Of a stretch of 64,000 nucleotides of DNA, positions 51,291-59,370 are shown piece after piece; within the stretch, counting starts at the first letter, position 1; every line of letters begins with the position of its first letter. The stretch lies in NCBI RefSeq assembly GCF_026309355.1, contig NZ_JAPJZK010000001.1, positions 3,678,501-3,742,500 of the forward strand, given 5' to 3'. Made by a program: the position numbers and the translations under genes. Below the pieces are notes generated by a model. That model was not told the origin of the DNA. It saw only the letters and a list, made by a program, of their open reading frames with translations, and did not search any database. This DNA is from Spartinivicinus marinus. GTDB taxonomy: Bacteria; Pseudomonadota; Gammaproteobacteria; Pseudomonadales; Zooshikellaceae.

Positions 51291-53550
51291 ATTCAGCTTG
51301 CATGGCAACAAATGCATGACGAGGGCGACCAGCAATACCTTCTACACGGCCATACTTAATTAACTCAGCCGCAATGAGTGTATCCCTGATTTCCATCCTG
51401 ACTTTTTTAGACCACTTAGAGAAGACACCGCGATTAAATTCGCGTTCAGTAATGCCTTTATTACCTGCGCATCGAAAAGCTTCTAATATTTCGTTGTAGT
51501 TCTTTTGATATTCACTATCCGCCATTCGGTTTTGGGCAGCAAATCGAGTAACATTAATACTATACGACACAAAGTCCATTGCCCACTTTACATCATCTAA
51601 TTGGATATATCTAGATTTAGGGTTATTACTGAGCGCTCTGATGGAAGCTAGTTTACTCACATGTTCAAAAGCACGCGAAAAAAGTGCACGGTCAACTTCA
51701 TTGCCTTGTTTTAATGCTGAGTGAATGATATCACGGTTATAGTGGTCCACTAATTCTTTCGCGGGCTTATCAAATAACAAGCGAATCGGTTTGTCTGGTG
51801 ACAGTCCCACTAAATTACCATCGTCACCAGATAAGTTACTGACCTCTTTCCACCATTCTTTTAATTCTTCTGGTGCTTTAATGTCGATTTGTTGGAATTC
51901 ATTATCGGCTGGATATTCATCGCTGGTTTGGGTGATTAACATCCGACTCACAAATCCAGACAACACATTTTTGGATTCTAAGGCTCGCCAGAATTCTTCA
52001 GTGGCGGAAGAACCATATAAAAACACATGGGGATACTCAATATCCTGGCGTGGCTTATTTTTTTGATCCGCGTATTCTGTACCTATAAAGATAGAAGCTG
52101 CACTGGTATACAACTGCATTAAGTTGGTAATGATCTGTGCTTCATGGTTGGAAGCATTCGTATGCATGACCGACTGAAGGAGCAGCCCCATTTCATCAAT
52201 AGGAAATAATACGTTCGGATTGTTTTTAACGCGCGATAATAAGCCTTGACCACTCGCCACCCGTTCACCACCTAAGTAATCGGTTAGCTGTAAATCATGC
52301 AGAATTTTTTTAAGGGCTTTACGGGGATGATCTTTACCTGAACCCGTTGGCCCCAGACACACAATATACTCATTCAGTCGTAAGCCTGTGGGTGTGCAAA
52401 ACTTTCGATTAGTCAGTAAACCCACCAACATAATGGCTGCACATAACGAAAAGACCGGTTGTACTTTGGTAGCCGTGCGATTGATTAAATCGGATACCAA
52501 GCCCAACATTCCCCCCACAGTTAATAAATGACTAGGAAATTGGGGCTGATGGTGTTCTTGCTTAAAAATCTTCTCATCAGGAATGGTTAATTGCTCCTGT
52601 TGCTTTTTAAGTAAGTTATCCACCAAGTTACTTTTGACCGGTTGTTGATTACCAGGCCAGCCACTTTCTTTGGCTCTATAAAAAAGTGTTTCTAACTGAA
52701 TTTCATTGGGTCGGTTGCCAAAGCTTTTCCATTTAGCCGGCATCTCCTTTATAGCCTTAGCGTCATAATTACTGGCTTGACTAGACCACTGCTGCCATAG
52801 ACTGAAACCGGTTTCATCATTATTTAAGTTATAAAGTGCCATGCCCACTTTGACCCAATCTTCATAAGGGGTGGGGTCAATGTATTGCAAGGCATCGCAC
52901 ACATCCCGAAGCGTTGCCAGTGGTAAAGTCGATGCTCTATTTTTAGGAATGGTTGGCGCTTCTGGCTCGGGTGCTTTAGGAATAAGACCAGAGGCTTCTA
53001 TTAGTTTTTCAACACTAATAAAAGTCCCCTCATAAAATTCGGTGAAGACTTGGTCTTTACGTTCAGGATGGCAAGCCGGTAACCAAAACGCACGGCTCAT
53101 GTCTTTACAGCTGGTATCGATATTATTTGAATCACCACCTAATGTGTAAAAAGCACCAGTCCAAACGGCTTCCCATTCAAAAGGCTTAATCGGGCGGTCT
53201 AATGGAATCACTAAACGCCACTTCGGCCAGTCGTCTTGATGACTATAAGTGGAATAACACGCCCAGGCATAACCCTCTAATTCAAAAGCGACATCATCAG
53301 GTAATGCTGGTGAATTAGACCTTTCTTTACCTATTTTATTGTCGTAGTCAAAAACAATAAACTGCGCGCTAATGGCATTCGCCAAACAACGGTGATTGTC
53401 TTTAAAAATAGTCGGACAAAATAACGGACCTTCTTTTAACGGTCTGACTTGGTGATTCGATAAATAGTGCTTATAAAAGTCTGGCCAGGAGTTTTCCGAG
53501 CACAGGCAGCCCTTAGCCTCATGTGAGGCGGGCAATAAGGTAAATTGCAT
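51289..53550 (-). CDS. Phage primase/helicase with PriCT-2 and DUF3987-type ATPase
   Basis: 753 residues from the ATG at 53550, decided by AGGAGG 7 bases upstream. N-terminal archaeo-eukaryotic-like primase part (FIVFDYDNKIGK, DDWPKWRLVIPLDRPIKP), then PriCT-2 (DPTPYEDWVKVGMALYNLNND, FGNRPNEIQLETLFYRAKESGW), then an ATPase with Walker A CLGPTGSGKDHPRKALKKIL and Walker B-like VLFPIDEMGLLL. It primes and unwinds the phage origin. The iteron arrays touch its 3' end. Confidence 0.75.
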   Translation of the reverse strand: MQFTLLPASHEAKGCLCSENSWPDFYKHYLSNHQVRPLKEGPLFCPTIFKDNHRCLANAISAQFIVFDYDNKIGKERSNSPALPDDVAFELEGYAWACYSTYSHQDDWPKWRLVIPLDRPIKPFEWEAVWTGAFYTLGGDSNNIDTSCKDMSRAFWLPACHPERKDQVFTEFYEGTFISVEKLIEASGLIPKAPEPEAPTIPKNRASTLPLATLRDVCDALQYIDPTPYEDWVKVGMALYNLNNDETGFSLWQQWSSQASNYDAKAIKEMPAKWKSFGNRPNEIQLETLFYRAKESGWPGNQQPVKSNLVDNLLKKQQEQLTIPDEKIFKQEHHQPQFPSHLLTVGGMLGLVSDLINRTATKVQPVFSLCAAIMLVGLLTNRKFCTPTGLRLNEYIVCLGPTGSGKDHPRKALKKILHDLQLTDYLGGERVASGQGLLSRVKNNPNVLFPIDEMGLLLQSVMHTNASNHEAQIITNLMQLYTSAASIFIGTEYADQKNKPRQDIEYPHVFLYGSSATEEFWRALESKNVLSGFVSRMLITQTSDEYPADNEFQQIDIKAPEELKEWWKEVSNLSGDDGNLVGLSPDKPIRLLFDKPAKELVDHYNRDIIHSALKQGNEVDRALFSRAFEHVSKLASIRALSNNPKSRYIQLDDVKWAMDFVSYSINVTRFAAQNRMADSEYQKNYNEILEAFRCAGNKGITEREFNRGVFSKWSKKVRMEIRDTLIAAELIKYGRVEGIAGRPRHAFVAMQAE

Positions 53551-53655
53551 TACCCTACCTCCTAATATCATCATTTACTTATTACTTCGATGTAAAAAAG
53601 AATTTAGAAATTAATCAAGACTTAGTGATAAAGCATCTATCTCTTAACGGGGTTA

Positions 53656-53997
53656 TCAACTGTTTGGCTGATTAGCCGTTCTTTTTTTGCATTCTAGATA
53701 TATATCCATATGCTCACTATTATCCATTTCAGCCATTCTTACTCTCGATAGTTTATCCATGGACTTCATGTACTTAAATTGCTCGATTTTAGATTGATAC
53801 CACTCTTTACGTTCTTTAGGCGAAAATTCATCTAATTTATACCCCGTATCTGGGTGAAAGTAAGGGCCTTTATATTCTTTAATTTCTTGTAAAACTTTAC
53901 TTTTTTGCCTGATATATTTTAACCGCCAGATTTCAGCACTCAATTCAGCATCCAATTCTTTTGGAGTCATGCCACTAAAATTTTTTTCTGGTACCAT
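53656..53997 (-). CDS. Hypothetical phage protein, 113 residues
   Basis: MVPEKNFSGMTPKELDAELSAE, Lys/Glu-rich helices and DEFSPKERKEWYQSKIEQFKY. First gene of the leftward replication operon, right after the regulatory region. No family recognised; early regulatory or replication accessory role is inference. Confidence 0.45.
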   Translation of the reverse strand: MVPEKNFSGMTPKELDAELSAEIWRLKYIRQKSKVLQEIKEYKGPYFHPDTGYKLDEFSPKERKEWYQSKIEQFKYMKSMDKLSRVRMAEMDNSEHMDIYLECKKRTANQPNS

Positions 53998-54084
53998 CAG
54001 TCAGTTTCCTTTTAAGTTTAGGTATCTAAATAAGTACAATTCCTGTCCTACAACACTCCAATTCGGTACTACTGACTCCGTATC

Positions 54085-54246
54085 TCTGACTGGGGAGTAG
54101 TGACATCCCAACCCCACTCAGATATAGTTATTGCTCAACCAAGGGATGTGATGAGCTAAATAGCCGAGCTAGCTTGATAGCTCTCCCCATCTCCTTTGTT
54201 GTTTCGGGTTTAGCCGGGCTTCTCTTGGGAGGTTCCGGCTTTTTAT
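54085..54246 (+). ncRNA. Candidate structured RNA in the immunity region
   Basis: A stem TCTGACTGGGG / CCCCACTCAGA (one mismatch, 54085-54095 with 54112-54122) is followed at 54212-54240 by AGCCGG / CCGGCT with an inner CTC / GAG and then TTTT, which looks like a rightward terminator. No ORF lies between. It may be a small RNA or a leader upstream of the repressor. Part of a 357-base gap (53998-54355) with no other gene. Confidence 0.3.
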
Positions 54247-54271
54247 TACTATGAGTTACAAGATACACAAA

Positions 54272-54320
54272 GATTACTAAGTAAGTCAATAGTTACGATA
54301 AAGTTTTCTTTTGATTACTT
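54272..54320. promoter_or_regulatory. Repressor half-sites upstream of the repressor gene
   Basis: GATTACTA at 54272-54279 (inside the short dyad TTACT-A-AGTAA) and GATTACTT at 54313-54320. The second equals the half-site of the full operator at 54878-54896. Likely control sites for the repressor and for the leftward operon. Confidence 0.4.
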
Positions 54321-54355
54321 TCTACTTCTTTTGAAAGAGATGGTACGCTTACTAT

Positions 54356-54793
54356 ATGAGCGAGAAAAAAAGCGAGCTGAAAGATAGAATTAAATCGGTT
54401 AGAAAGTTCCGGCTTTTCACACAAGAAGAGTTAGGGCAGAAGCTTGGTGTTACAAAGTCAGCTGTTGCCGCATGGGAAACTGGTAGAAACTCTCCAGCTC
54501 CATTAATGCTAAAAGAGCTTAGTAAGCTCCTAAATTGCTCTTTAGAATGGCTATCATCAGATGAAAGTGAAATTACTGGTCAATGGGCTGAACGAATAAA
54601 AGTAGAGCACCCAGACAAAGTAGATAATGAGAACTATGACCGTAATAGAATCATGGAAGATGTAAGTTATGTTGCAACTAATATTACTCGGCTTGGACTT
54701 GAGGATAAGCTCACTCAGTCCGATATGAAACTGCTCAAATCAATTATTGATATTATTGAAGAGCGTGAAGAAATTAATAATACATCCAAGTAA
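54356..54793 (+). CDS. Phage repressor, XRE-type HTH (CI-like)
   Basis: 145 residues. HTH: LKDRIKSVRKFRLFTQEELGQKLGVTKSAVAAWETGRNSPAPLML, then KLLNCSLEWLSSDE. The C-terminal half is short and has no Ser-Lys self-cleavage domain, so RecA-type self-cleavage is unlikely; the antirepressor at 45481 may be the switch. Candidate operators flank it. It reads in the same direction as the early operon. Confidence 0.8.
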   Translation: MSEKKSELKDRIKSVRKFRLFTQEELGQKLGVTKSAVAAWETGRNSPAPLMLKELSKLLNCSLEWLSSDESEITGQWAERIKVEHPDKVDNENYDRNRIMEDVSYVATNITRLGLEDKLTQSDMKLLKSIIDIIEEREEINNTSK

Positions 54794-54877
54794 GTAACCC
54801 TCCTTAACTCATTCCCCTCCTATCCTTATAGATATTTTTAATCAGCTCTCCCTTGATGGTAAATTTTTTATACTTGA

Positions 54878-54896
54878 AAGTAATCAATGATTACTT
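54878..54896. promoter_or_regulatory. Phage operator before the early operon
   Basis: AAGTAATC-AAT-GATTACTT, perfect 8-bp arms with 3-bp centre. It lies 39 bases upstream of the 54935 gene and overlaps a TTGAAA -35-like box at 54874-54879. Repression of the rightward early operon is the likely role. Confidence 0.65.
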
Positions 54897-54934
54897 AAGA
54901 ATACTAAGTACACAGCATTAGCGAGAGTTACAAA

Positions 54935-55321
54935 ATGGACGGTAACGTAATCTCAGAAGGACACTGGCAAGCGAACCTGAACAATCCGCATCTTGCCCCA
55001 CGGGAAACGTTGTACTGCTTCGGTCTCCTAGCGGGTAAGTCTGACAAGCAGATCGCCCGCGATTGTGAAGTCTCACCGGGCACAGTGACGCAACGAATAA
55101 AAACTGTACATTACAAGCTACAGACCCACAACCGGGCACATTTAGTAGCTGAGTTAATTAGGCTAAAAGTGGTTACCCCACTAATGATGGTATTAGCTGC
55201 GATTACTCTACCGGAAGTACCACTCCTGGCCCAAGACGACGACCCGAATCAACCGCGCCAGGTACGCATTACTCAACGACCTGTTCGACGGAATGATGAC
55301 TTAACAACATTATATGTATAA
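54935..55321 (+). CDS. LuxR-type HTH protein with C-terminal membrane helix
   Basis: 128 residues. GerE-type HTH at residues about 20-75 (LAPRETLYCFGLLAGKSDKQIAR, then SPGTVTQRIKTVHYKLQTHNRAHLV). A hydrophobic segment follows (residues about 79-96, VVTPLMMVLAAITLPEVPLLA), then an acidic, Arg-rich tail. First gene of the early operon. The coding sequence is visibly richer in G and C than its neighbours, which suggests recent transfer. An HTH tied to a membrane segment is unusual; target unknown. Confidence 0.65.
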   Translation: MDGNVISEGHWQANLNNPHLAPRETLYCFGLLAGKSDKQIARDCEVSPGTVTQRIKTVHYKLQTHNRAHLVAELIRLKVVTPLMMVLAAITLPEVPLLAQDDDPNQPRQVRITQRPVRRNDDLTTLYV

Positions 55322-55332
55322 GGAGCCACACA

Positions 55333-56253
55333 ATGGCATCAATAAAGGAAGCAACAATTTATAGACTTAAAGTCCACTCAGATATGGTAGTGGAAAAAAT
55401 AATGGGTGGGTTACAACAATATGCGTTTCAGCCTTGTGGTAAAACTCAGGAATTAAGCCATGGCTTTACGCCAGTTGCTGACAATGACTTTGTTTTAATG
55501 GGTGATCACTTGGTTTTATTCCGTTACAAAATCGAAGAAAAAATATTGCCTAAAACCGTGATTGAACATCATGCCCAAAAACGTATTGTAGAAGCCGAAG
55601 AAAAAAACGGTAAGCCCTTATCTAAGCAAGAAAAAGATCAAATAAAAGAGGCTGTCCGTATTGAATTACTCCCGCGTGCTTTTAGCCTTTATAAAACCAT
55701 TGATGCTTATATTGATACACAAAACGGTTGGTTAGTGGTGGGTAGCTGTAATAATACAGTGCTTGATTATGTGTTGAGCGCTATTAGGCAAGTAGTGAGT
55801 GGTTTTTCTAGTGAGCTAATGGTGACAAGAGATGAACCTAGCGCCAAGATGACGGCTTGGATATTTCAAGAGGCTTTAGATTTTTCTGCATTTTGGTTAG
55901 GTGACAGTGCCAAAATAACCAACCATGATGGTGGTGCTATTAACTGTCGTAAAGAAGACTTACAAAACGAAGAAATAATCGAGCTTTGTCAATCACGTCA
56001 AGTCAAGCAATTAACGCTTGAAAGCATGCATTACACTTTTGATATCACTGAACACATGCAAATTAAACGACTCAAAATTGATGATGCTTACACCGAATCT
56101 CATATAAATTCAGACGAGGAAGAAGACAAACTTCATTACCTCCGGGTTAATGCTTTTGTCACTCAACAAACCATCAGTGAAATTATTAACACCTTAATTA
56201 AGGCGTTTGGTGGATTGGTTGAGGAAAAAGCACCTGAAGAGAAAGCGGCATGA
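55333..56253 (+). CDS. rdgC: RdgC-like recombination-associated protein
   Basis: 306 residues. GFTPVADNDFVLMGDHLVLFRYKIEEKILPKTVIEHHAQKR, then PLSKQEKDQIKEAVRIELLPRAF and FGGLVEE at the end match RdgC. RdgC forms a DNA-encircling ring and inhibits RecA (established). Phage copies often sit in recombination modules, as here. Overlaps the next gene by 4 bases. Confidence 0.9.
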   Translation: MASIKEATIYRLKVHSDMVVEKIMGGLQQYAFQPCGKTQELSHGFTPVADNDFVLMGDHLVLFRYKIEEKILPKTVIEHHAQKRIVEAEEKNGKPLSKQEKDQIKEAVRIELLPRAFSLYKTIDAYIDTQNGWLVVGSCNNTVLDYVLSAIRQVVSGFSSELMVTRDEPSAKMTAWIFQEALDFSAFWLGDSAKITNHDGGAINCRKEDLQNEEIIELCQSRQVKQLTLESMHYTFDITEHMQIKRLKIDDAYTESHINSDEEEDKLHYLRVNAFVTQQTISEIINTLIKAFGGLVEEKAPEEKAA

Positions 56254-56459
56254 AACCCATGGCTACCCGATTACCCGAACGAGAGCTAAAAGCAAACCAA
56301 GCATTAAGAAGGAAAAAAACTGAAGCCGAAATTATGTGGGAGAAAATCTCCAGGGAGTACCACGAATTATTAAAGATTAACAACAGCCTAAGAATACGAT
56401 TACGTTATCAACTCGATAAAACGAAACATAGATTACTAAGAGAACCTGCCGGGTTCTAA
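56250..56459 (+). CDS. Small basic phage protein, 69 residues
   Basis: MKPMATRLPERELKANQALRR, KKTEAEIMWEKISREYHELL and an Arg/Lys-rich end. Its ATG overlaps the RdgC stop (ATGA), so it is translationally coupled. A long amphipathic helix is likely. Function unknown. Confidence 0.55.
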   Translation: MKPMATRLPERELKANQALRRKKTEAEIMWEKISREYHELLKINNSLRIRLRYQLDKTKHRLLREPAGF

Positions 56460-56536
56460 ACCGAATAAATAGCTGAATTTAAAAACGCTCAATTGTAGAG
56501 CCACGGCACCTTATTGCCTGAAAAAAGGAGAAGGAC

Positions 56537-56659
56537 ATGACATTAATGCATCAACTGATCACTAATAATATTCAACGCTATTGTGCATGCGGTGAGGAAA
56601 TTAAAACCAAAAAGTCTACTCACTGTGTGAAATGCTTGAAAAAGCAAAACGAAAAATAG
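56537..56659 (+). CDS. Zinc-ribbon protein, 40 residues up to an amber stop
   Basis: MTLMHQLITNNIQRYCACGEE then KTKKSTHCVKCLKKQNEK, a CxC...CxxC zinc knuckle. AGGAG precedes the ATG strongly. It ends with TAG at 56657-56659; the same frame then continues without a stop through the next ORF (LKERLKKLEQVKAEDCLTKLF...). It may therefore be the N-terminal part of a 174-residue protein that carries an amber codon at position 41. Confidence 0.5.
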   Translation: MTLMHQLITNNIQRYCACGEEIKTKKSTHCVKCLKKQNEK

Positions 56660-56722
56660 CTTAAAGAGAGGTTAAAAAAGCTAGAACAAGTAAAAGCTGA
56701 GGATTGCCTGACTAAGTTATTT

Positions 56723-57061
56723 GTGCCAGTGCTAGCAAGATTCAGCATGTTAGCCAAGTTCTTTGATGGTAATGCAAAACAGCTAATCGAAAAATATAAG
56801 TCAGAAGGTAAGGAACCACCGTGGTATGCCTATCCCGCACTTGAAAAACGATGGGAAGGCTTGCCCATAGCGGAAATACTTGACTGTGAAATTGATTTTA
56901 TACGACTCAAACCGGGTTCCAAGGTTATTGGTCGAGAAGAACTCATCAAGTTCGTGACTGAGTGGAACCAACAGCAAAAGATAATTTATTACGCAAAAGA
57001 TAGAACGAAAATCGTCATTATCGATCAGGCCCGCTTTGATCAATGGATAGCAGAAGAATAA
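56723..57061 (+). CDS. Hypothetical protein in frame with the preceding zinc ribbon
   Basis: 112 residues from a GTG at 56723; the next ATG is 56747. Neither has a ribosome site. Coding-like sequence runs back in the same frame to the TAG of the zinc-ribbon ORF. Features: LARFSMLAKFFDGNAKQLIEKYKSEGKEPPWY and VIGREELIKFVTEW. It may be expressed only by amber readthrough or may be a pseudogene remnant. No family recognised. Confidence 0.5.
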   Translation: MPVLARFSMLAKFFDGNAKQLIEKYKSEGKEPPWYAYPALEKRWEGLPIAEILDCEIDFIRLKPGSKVIGREELIKFVTEWNQQQKIIYYAKDRTKIVIIDQARFDQWIAEE

Positions 57062-57097
57062 ATCATTAATTACCCGAGCAACCCAAGGAGTTAAACC

Positions 57098-57514
57098 ATG
57101 CATGCAATCCAACAACCACAACCCGTTAATATGATCGATGAATTAGCTAATCAATGGGAGTTTGCTAAACAACAAGAAACAGAAGCGATAAAAAGTCGTC
57201 GTGCTATTGAAGATAAACTGATTGAATTAGTTGGCCGTAAACCTGAAGGTACTTGCAGTAAATCCACTCATTACTTCAAGCTAAAAACTAACGCTAAAGT
57301 TAATCGCAAAGTGGATGTCAATAAATTAGCTGATGTCGCGCAATCCATAAACCCCACCTTATTTAATAACCTGTTTCGGGTGAAATATGAGGTGAATACT
57401 ACCGCTTTCAAGGAGTTAATGAAAACCGATAGTAAAACCTACAATGTAGCGGCTCATGCAGTGATTTCCACCCCTGCCAGAACCAGCGTCAGCGTCGAAC
57501 GCGTGGAGCAATAA
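57098..57514 (+). CDS. Phage early protein (DUF7173-like)
   Basis: 138 residues: NMIDELANQWEFAKQQETEAIKSRRAIEDKLIELVG, then VNRKVDVNKLADVAQSINPTLFNNLFRVKYEVN. Helical first half. It lies 3 bases before the Sak4-like ATPase, as in many recombination cassettes. Function not established. Confidence 0.6.
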   Translation: MHAIQQPQPVNMIDELANQWEFAKQQETEAIKSRRAIEDKLIELVGRKPEGTCSKSTHYFKLKTNAKVNRKVDVNKLADVAQSINPTLFNNLFRVKYEVNTTAFKELMKTDSKTYNVAAHAVISTPARTSVSVERVEQ

Positions 57515-57516
57515 CC

Positions 57517-58269
57517 ATGGCCATTTCATTAGCCAGCATATCAAAAACCAACGGGATTAAGGCCCCACGGATATTGATTTATGGGACTCATGGTATTGGT
57601 AAAACTACCTTTGCTGCTGGTGCGCCTAATCCTATCTTTTTATTTACCGAAGATGGAGCCGGTCAATTAGAGCTAAATTCCTTTCCATTGCTCACAAGCT
57701 ATTTTGATGTAATACAGGCGTTAGCAGCTTTATACAATGAGGAACATAATTTTCAGACCGTGGTGCTTGATTCACTGGATCATTTAGAACCCTTAATTTG
57801 GTCGCATACGGCTCAGCAATGTAATAAAGACAGTATCGAAGACTTTGGCTATGGAAAAGGCTATATGGAAGCCTTACGTTATTGGCGTGAAATATTAGGT
57901 TGGCTGGATGCCTTACGTAATCAAAAAGGCATGATTTATATTTTAACCGCTCATACCCATATTAAACGCTTTGATAGCCCTGAAACTGATTCCTATGACC
58001 GCTACCAAATTAAGTTAAATGACAAGGCCAGTGGCTTGGTTCAAGAATCGGTGGACTGTGTCTTGTTCTGTAATTACCAAGTCAACATTAATAAAGCGGA
58101 TGTCGGCTTTGGTAAAGAAAAAGCCCGAGGCATTTCTACTGGGCAACGGCTGATTCATACCGTCGAAAAACCCGCTTATATCGCTAAAAACCGTTTTAAT
58201 TTACCCGAAAAAATGCCCCTTTCATGGGAGGCATTTACCAATGCACTTAACCCACAACCCTCTGTATAA
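57517..58269 (+). CDS. Sak4-like RecA-fold ATPase
   Basis: 250 residues. P-loop in ILIYGTHGIGKTTFAAGAPNPIF, Walker B-like TVVLDSLDHLEPLIW, AAA_24/Sak4 family. Sak4 proteins are single-strand annealing recombinases that work with an SSB (family knowledge). Followed by DUF669 after 11 bases. Confidence 0.8.
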   Translation: MAISLASISKTNGIKAPRILIYGTHGIGKTTFAAGAPNPIFLFTEDGAGQLELNSFPLLTSYFDVIQALAALYNEEHNFQTVVLDSLDHLEPLIWSHTAQQCNKDSIEDFGYGKGYMEALRYWREILGWLDALRNQKGMIYILTAHTHIKRFDSPETDSYDRYQIKLNDKASGLVQESVDCVLFCNYQVNINKADVGFGKEKARGISTGQRLIHTVEKPAYIAKNRFNLPEKMPLSWEAFTNALNPQPSV

Positions 58270-58280
58270 GGAGAGTAACC

Positions 58281-58901
58281 ATGGCAAGTTTTGGATTTAA
58301 CACAGGTGAATACGATCCTAATGCCGGATTTGAGGTATTACCTGCAGGTGATTATATCGCAATGCTGGTAGAAGCTGATATTAAAACCAACTCCAAAAAT
58401 ACAGGCCAATTTATTAACTGTAAATGGCTGATTACTGAAGGCGAGTTTGCTAATCGTAATATTTTTGATGCAGTGAATATTACCCATCAAAATACCATGG
58501 CAGAAAAGCTAGGCCGTCAACGACTGTCGGCTATTGCCCATGCGATTGGTATTCCTGACGCGCAGGATACAGATCAGTTATTGCAGAAACCCTGTGTGTT
58601 AACTTTAGGGATAAAAAAAGATAAGGAGTATGGCGATAAAAATATTATTAAGCATTTTGCCGCTTATCAGTTTGGTATGCAACAACCGGCATCACCGGGC
58701 AGTTACCAACAAACGGCTGTGCCTACTATGCCGCCACAAGGGATGCAACAGCAGCCACCTGCACAACCACAAATAAACCAAGCGCCAATACAACAACCAG
58801 CGGCTCAGCCTCAACAACAACCCATGAATATTGGTGGTCCAAATGGTCAGCCGGTATTTAATACGCCATCGTCTGAGCAAGCAGCAAAAATAGCCGTTTA
58901 A
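58281..58901 (+). CDS. DUF669 single-strand-binding-like protein
   Basis: 206 residues. The OB-like part, FEVLPAGDYIAMLVEADIKTNSKNTGQFINCKWLITEGEF, matches DUF669. The C-terminal 70 residues are Gln/Pro-rich and disordered (QQPPAQPQINQAPIQQPAAQ). Acts with the preceding Sak4-like ATPase. GGAG ribosome site upstream. Confidence 0.8.
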   Translation: MASFGFNTGEYDPNAGFEVLPAGDYIAMLVEADIKTNSKNTGQFINCKWLITEGEFANRNIFDAVNITHQNTMAEKLGRQRLSAIAHAIGIPDAQDTDQLLQKPCVLTLGIKKDKEYGDKNIIKHFAAYQFGMQQPASPGSYQQTAVPTMPPQGMQQQPPAQPQINQAPIQQPAAQPQQQPMNIGGPNGQPVFNTPSSEQAAKIAV

Positions 58902-58954
58902 TTAAGTTCCACCTGCGGGTGGGAAATTACTTAATCAATAATAAGGAAGCAAAA

Positions 58955-59176
58955 ATGGAATCATTATTAACAGCAAATATTGATACTTATATGGAGACCC
59001 AACTACAAGACATTTTGCAACATATGATGACTCAAAAAACAAGAAAAATAGAATTGAAGTTAATGGATGGTGATGGAAACCCTGAGATAGCTGTTGTTCT
59101 TATCACAGAAGACATTCAAACCTATCTAGATGCCATTGATAAAACAGAGAAAGAAATTAAACAAGCAGAACAATAG
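58955..59176 (+). CDS. Small phage protein, 73 residues
   Basis: ATG at 58955 chosen for AAGGAAG before it; the frame is open to 58919. MESLLTANIDTYMETQLQDIL, then KIELKLMDGDGNPEIAVV. Acidic, helix-strand-helix. No family recognised. Confidence 0.5.
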   Translation: MESLLTANIDTYMETQLQDILQHMMTQKTRKIELKLMDGDGNPEIAVVLITEDIQTYLDAIDKTEKEIKQAEQ

Positions 59177-59181
59177 GCACT

Positions 59182-59241
59182 AAAAAAGCATTGCTTCGTA
59201 AACGCGGGCTTGGGTCATAAAGTACAACAACGAAGCAATGC
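59182..59241 (-). terminator. Minus-strand terminator inside the rightward early operon
   Basis: Perfect 12-bp arms GCATTGCTTCGT (59188-59199) / ACGAAGCAATGC (59230-59241) with a 30-base loop. Six A at 59182-59187 give TTTTTT on the minus strand. It faces against every gene around it. Confidence 0.6.
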
Positions 59242-59370
59242 CAAGGTACGCAGGGGTAACTATACACCCATTTACTAAGACTGCTATGGACGAAAAAAGT
59301 TTACTGCAACTGCCATAACTAATTTTATTAAAAACGACACTTTCAACACTCGGTTACCGGGAGTGAATAC

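Noticed and set aside
54356-54793. A LexA-like self-cleaving CI repressor
   Set aside because: The part after the HTH is only about 80 residues and shows no Ser-Lys peptidase motif.
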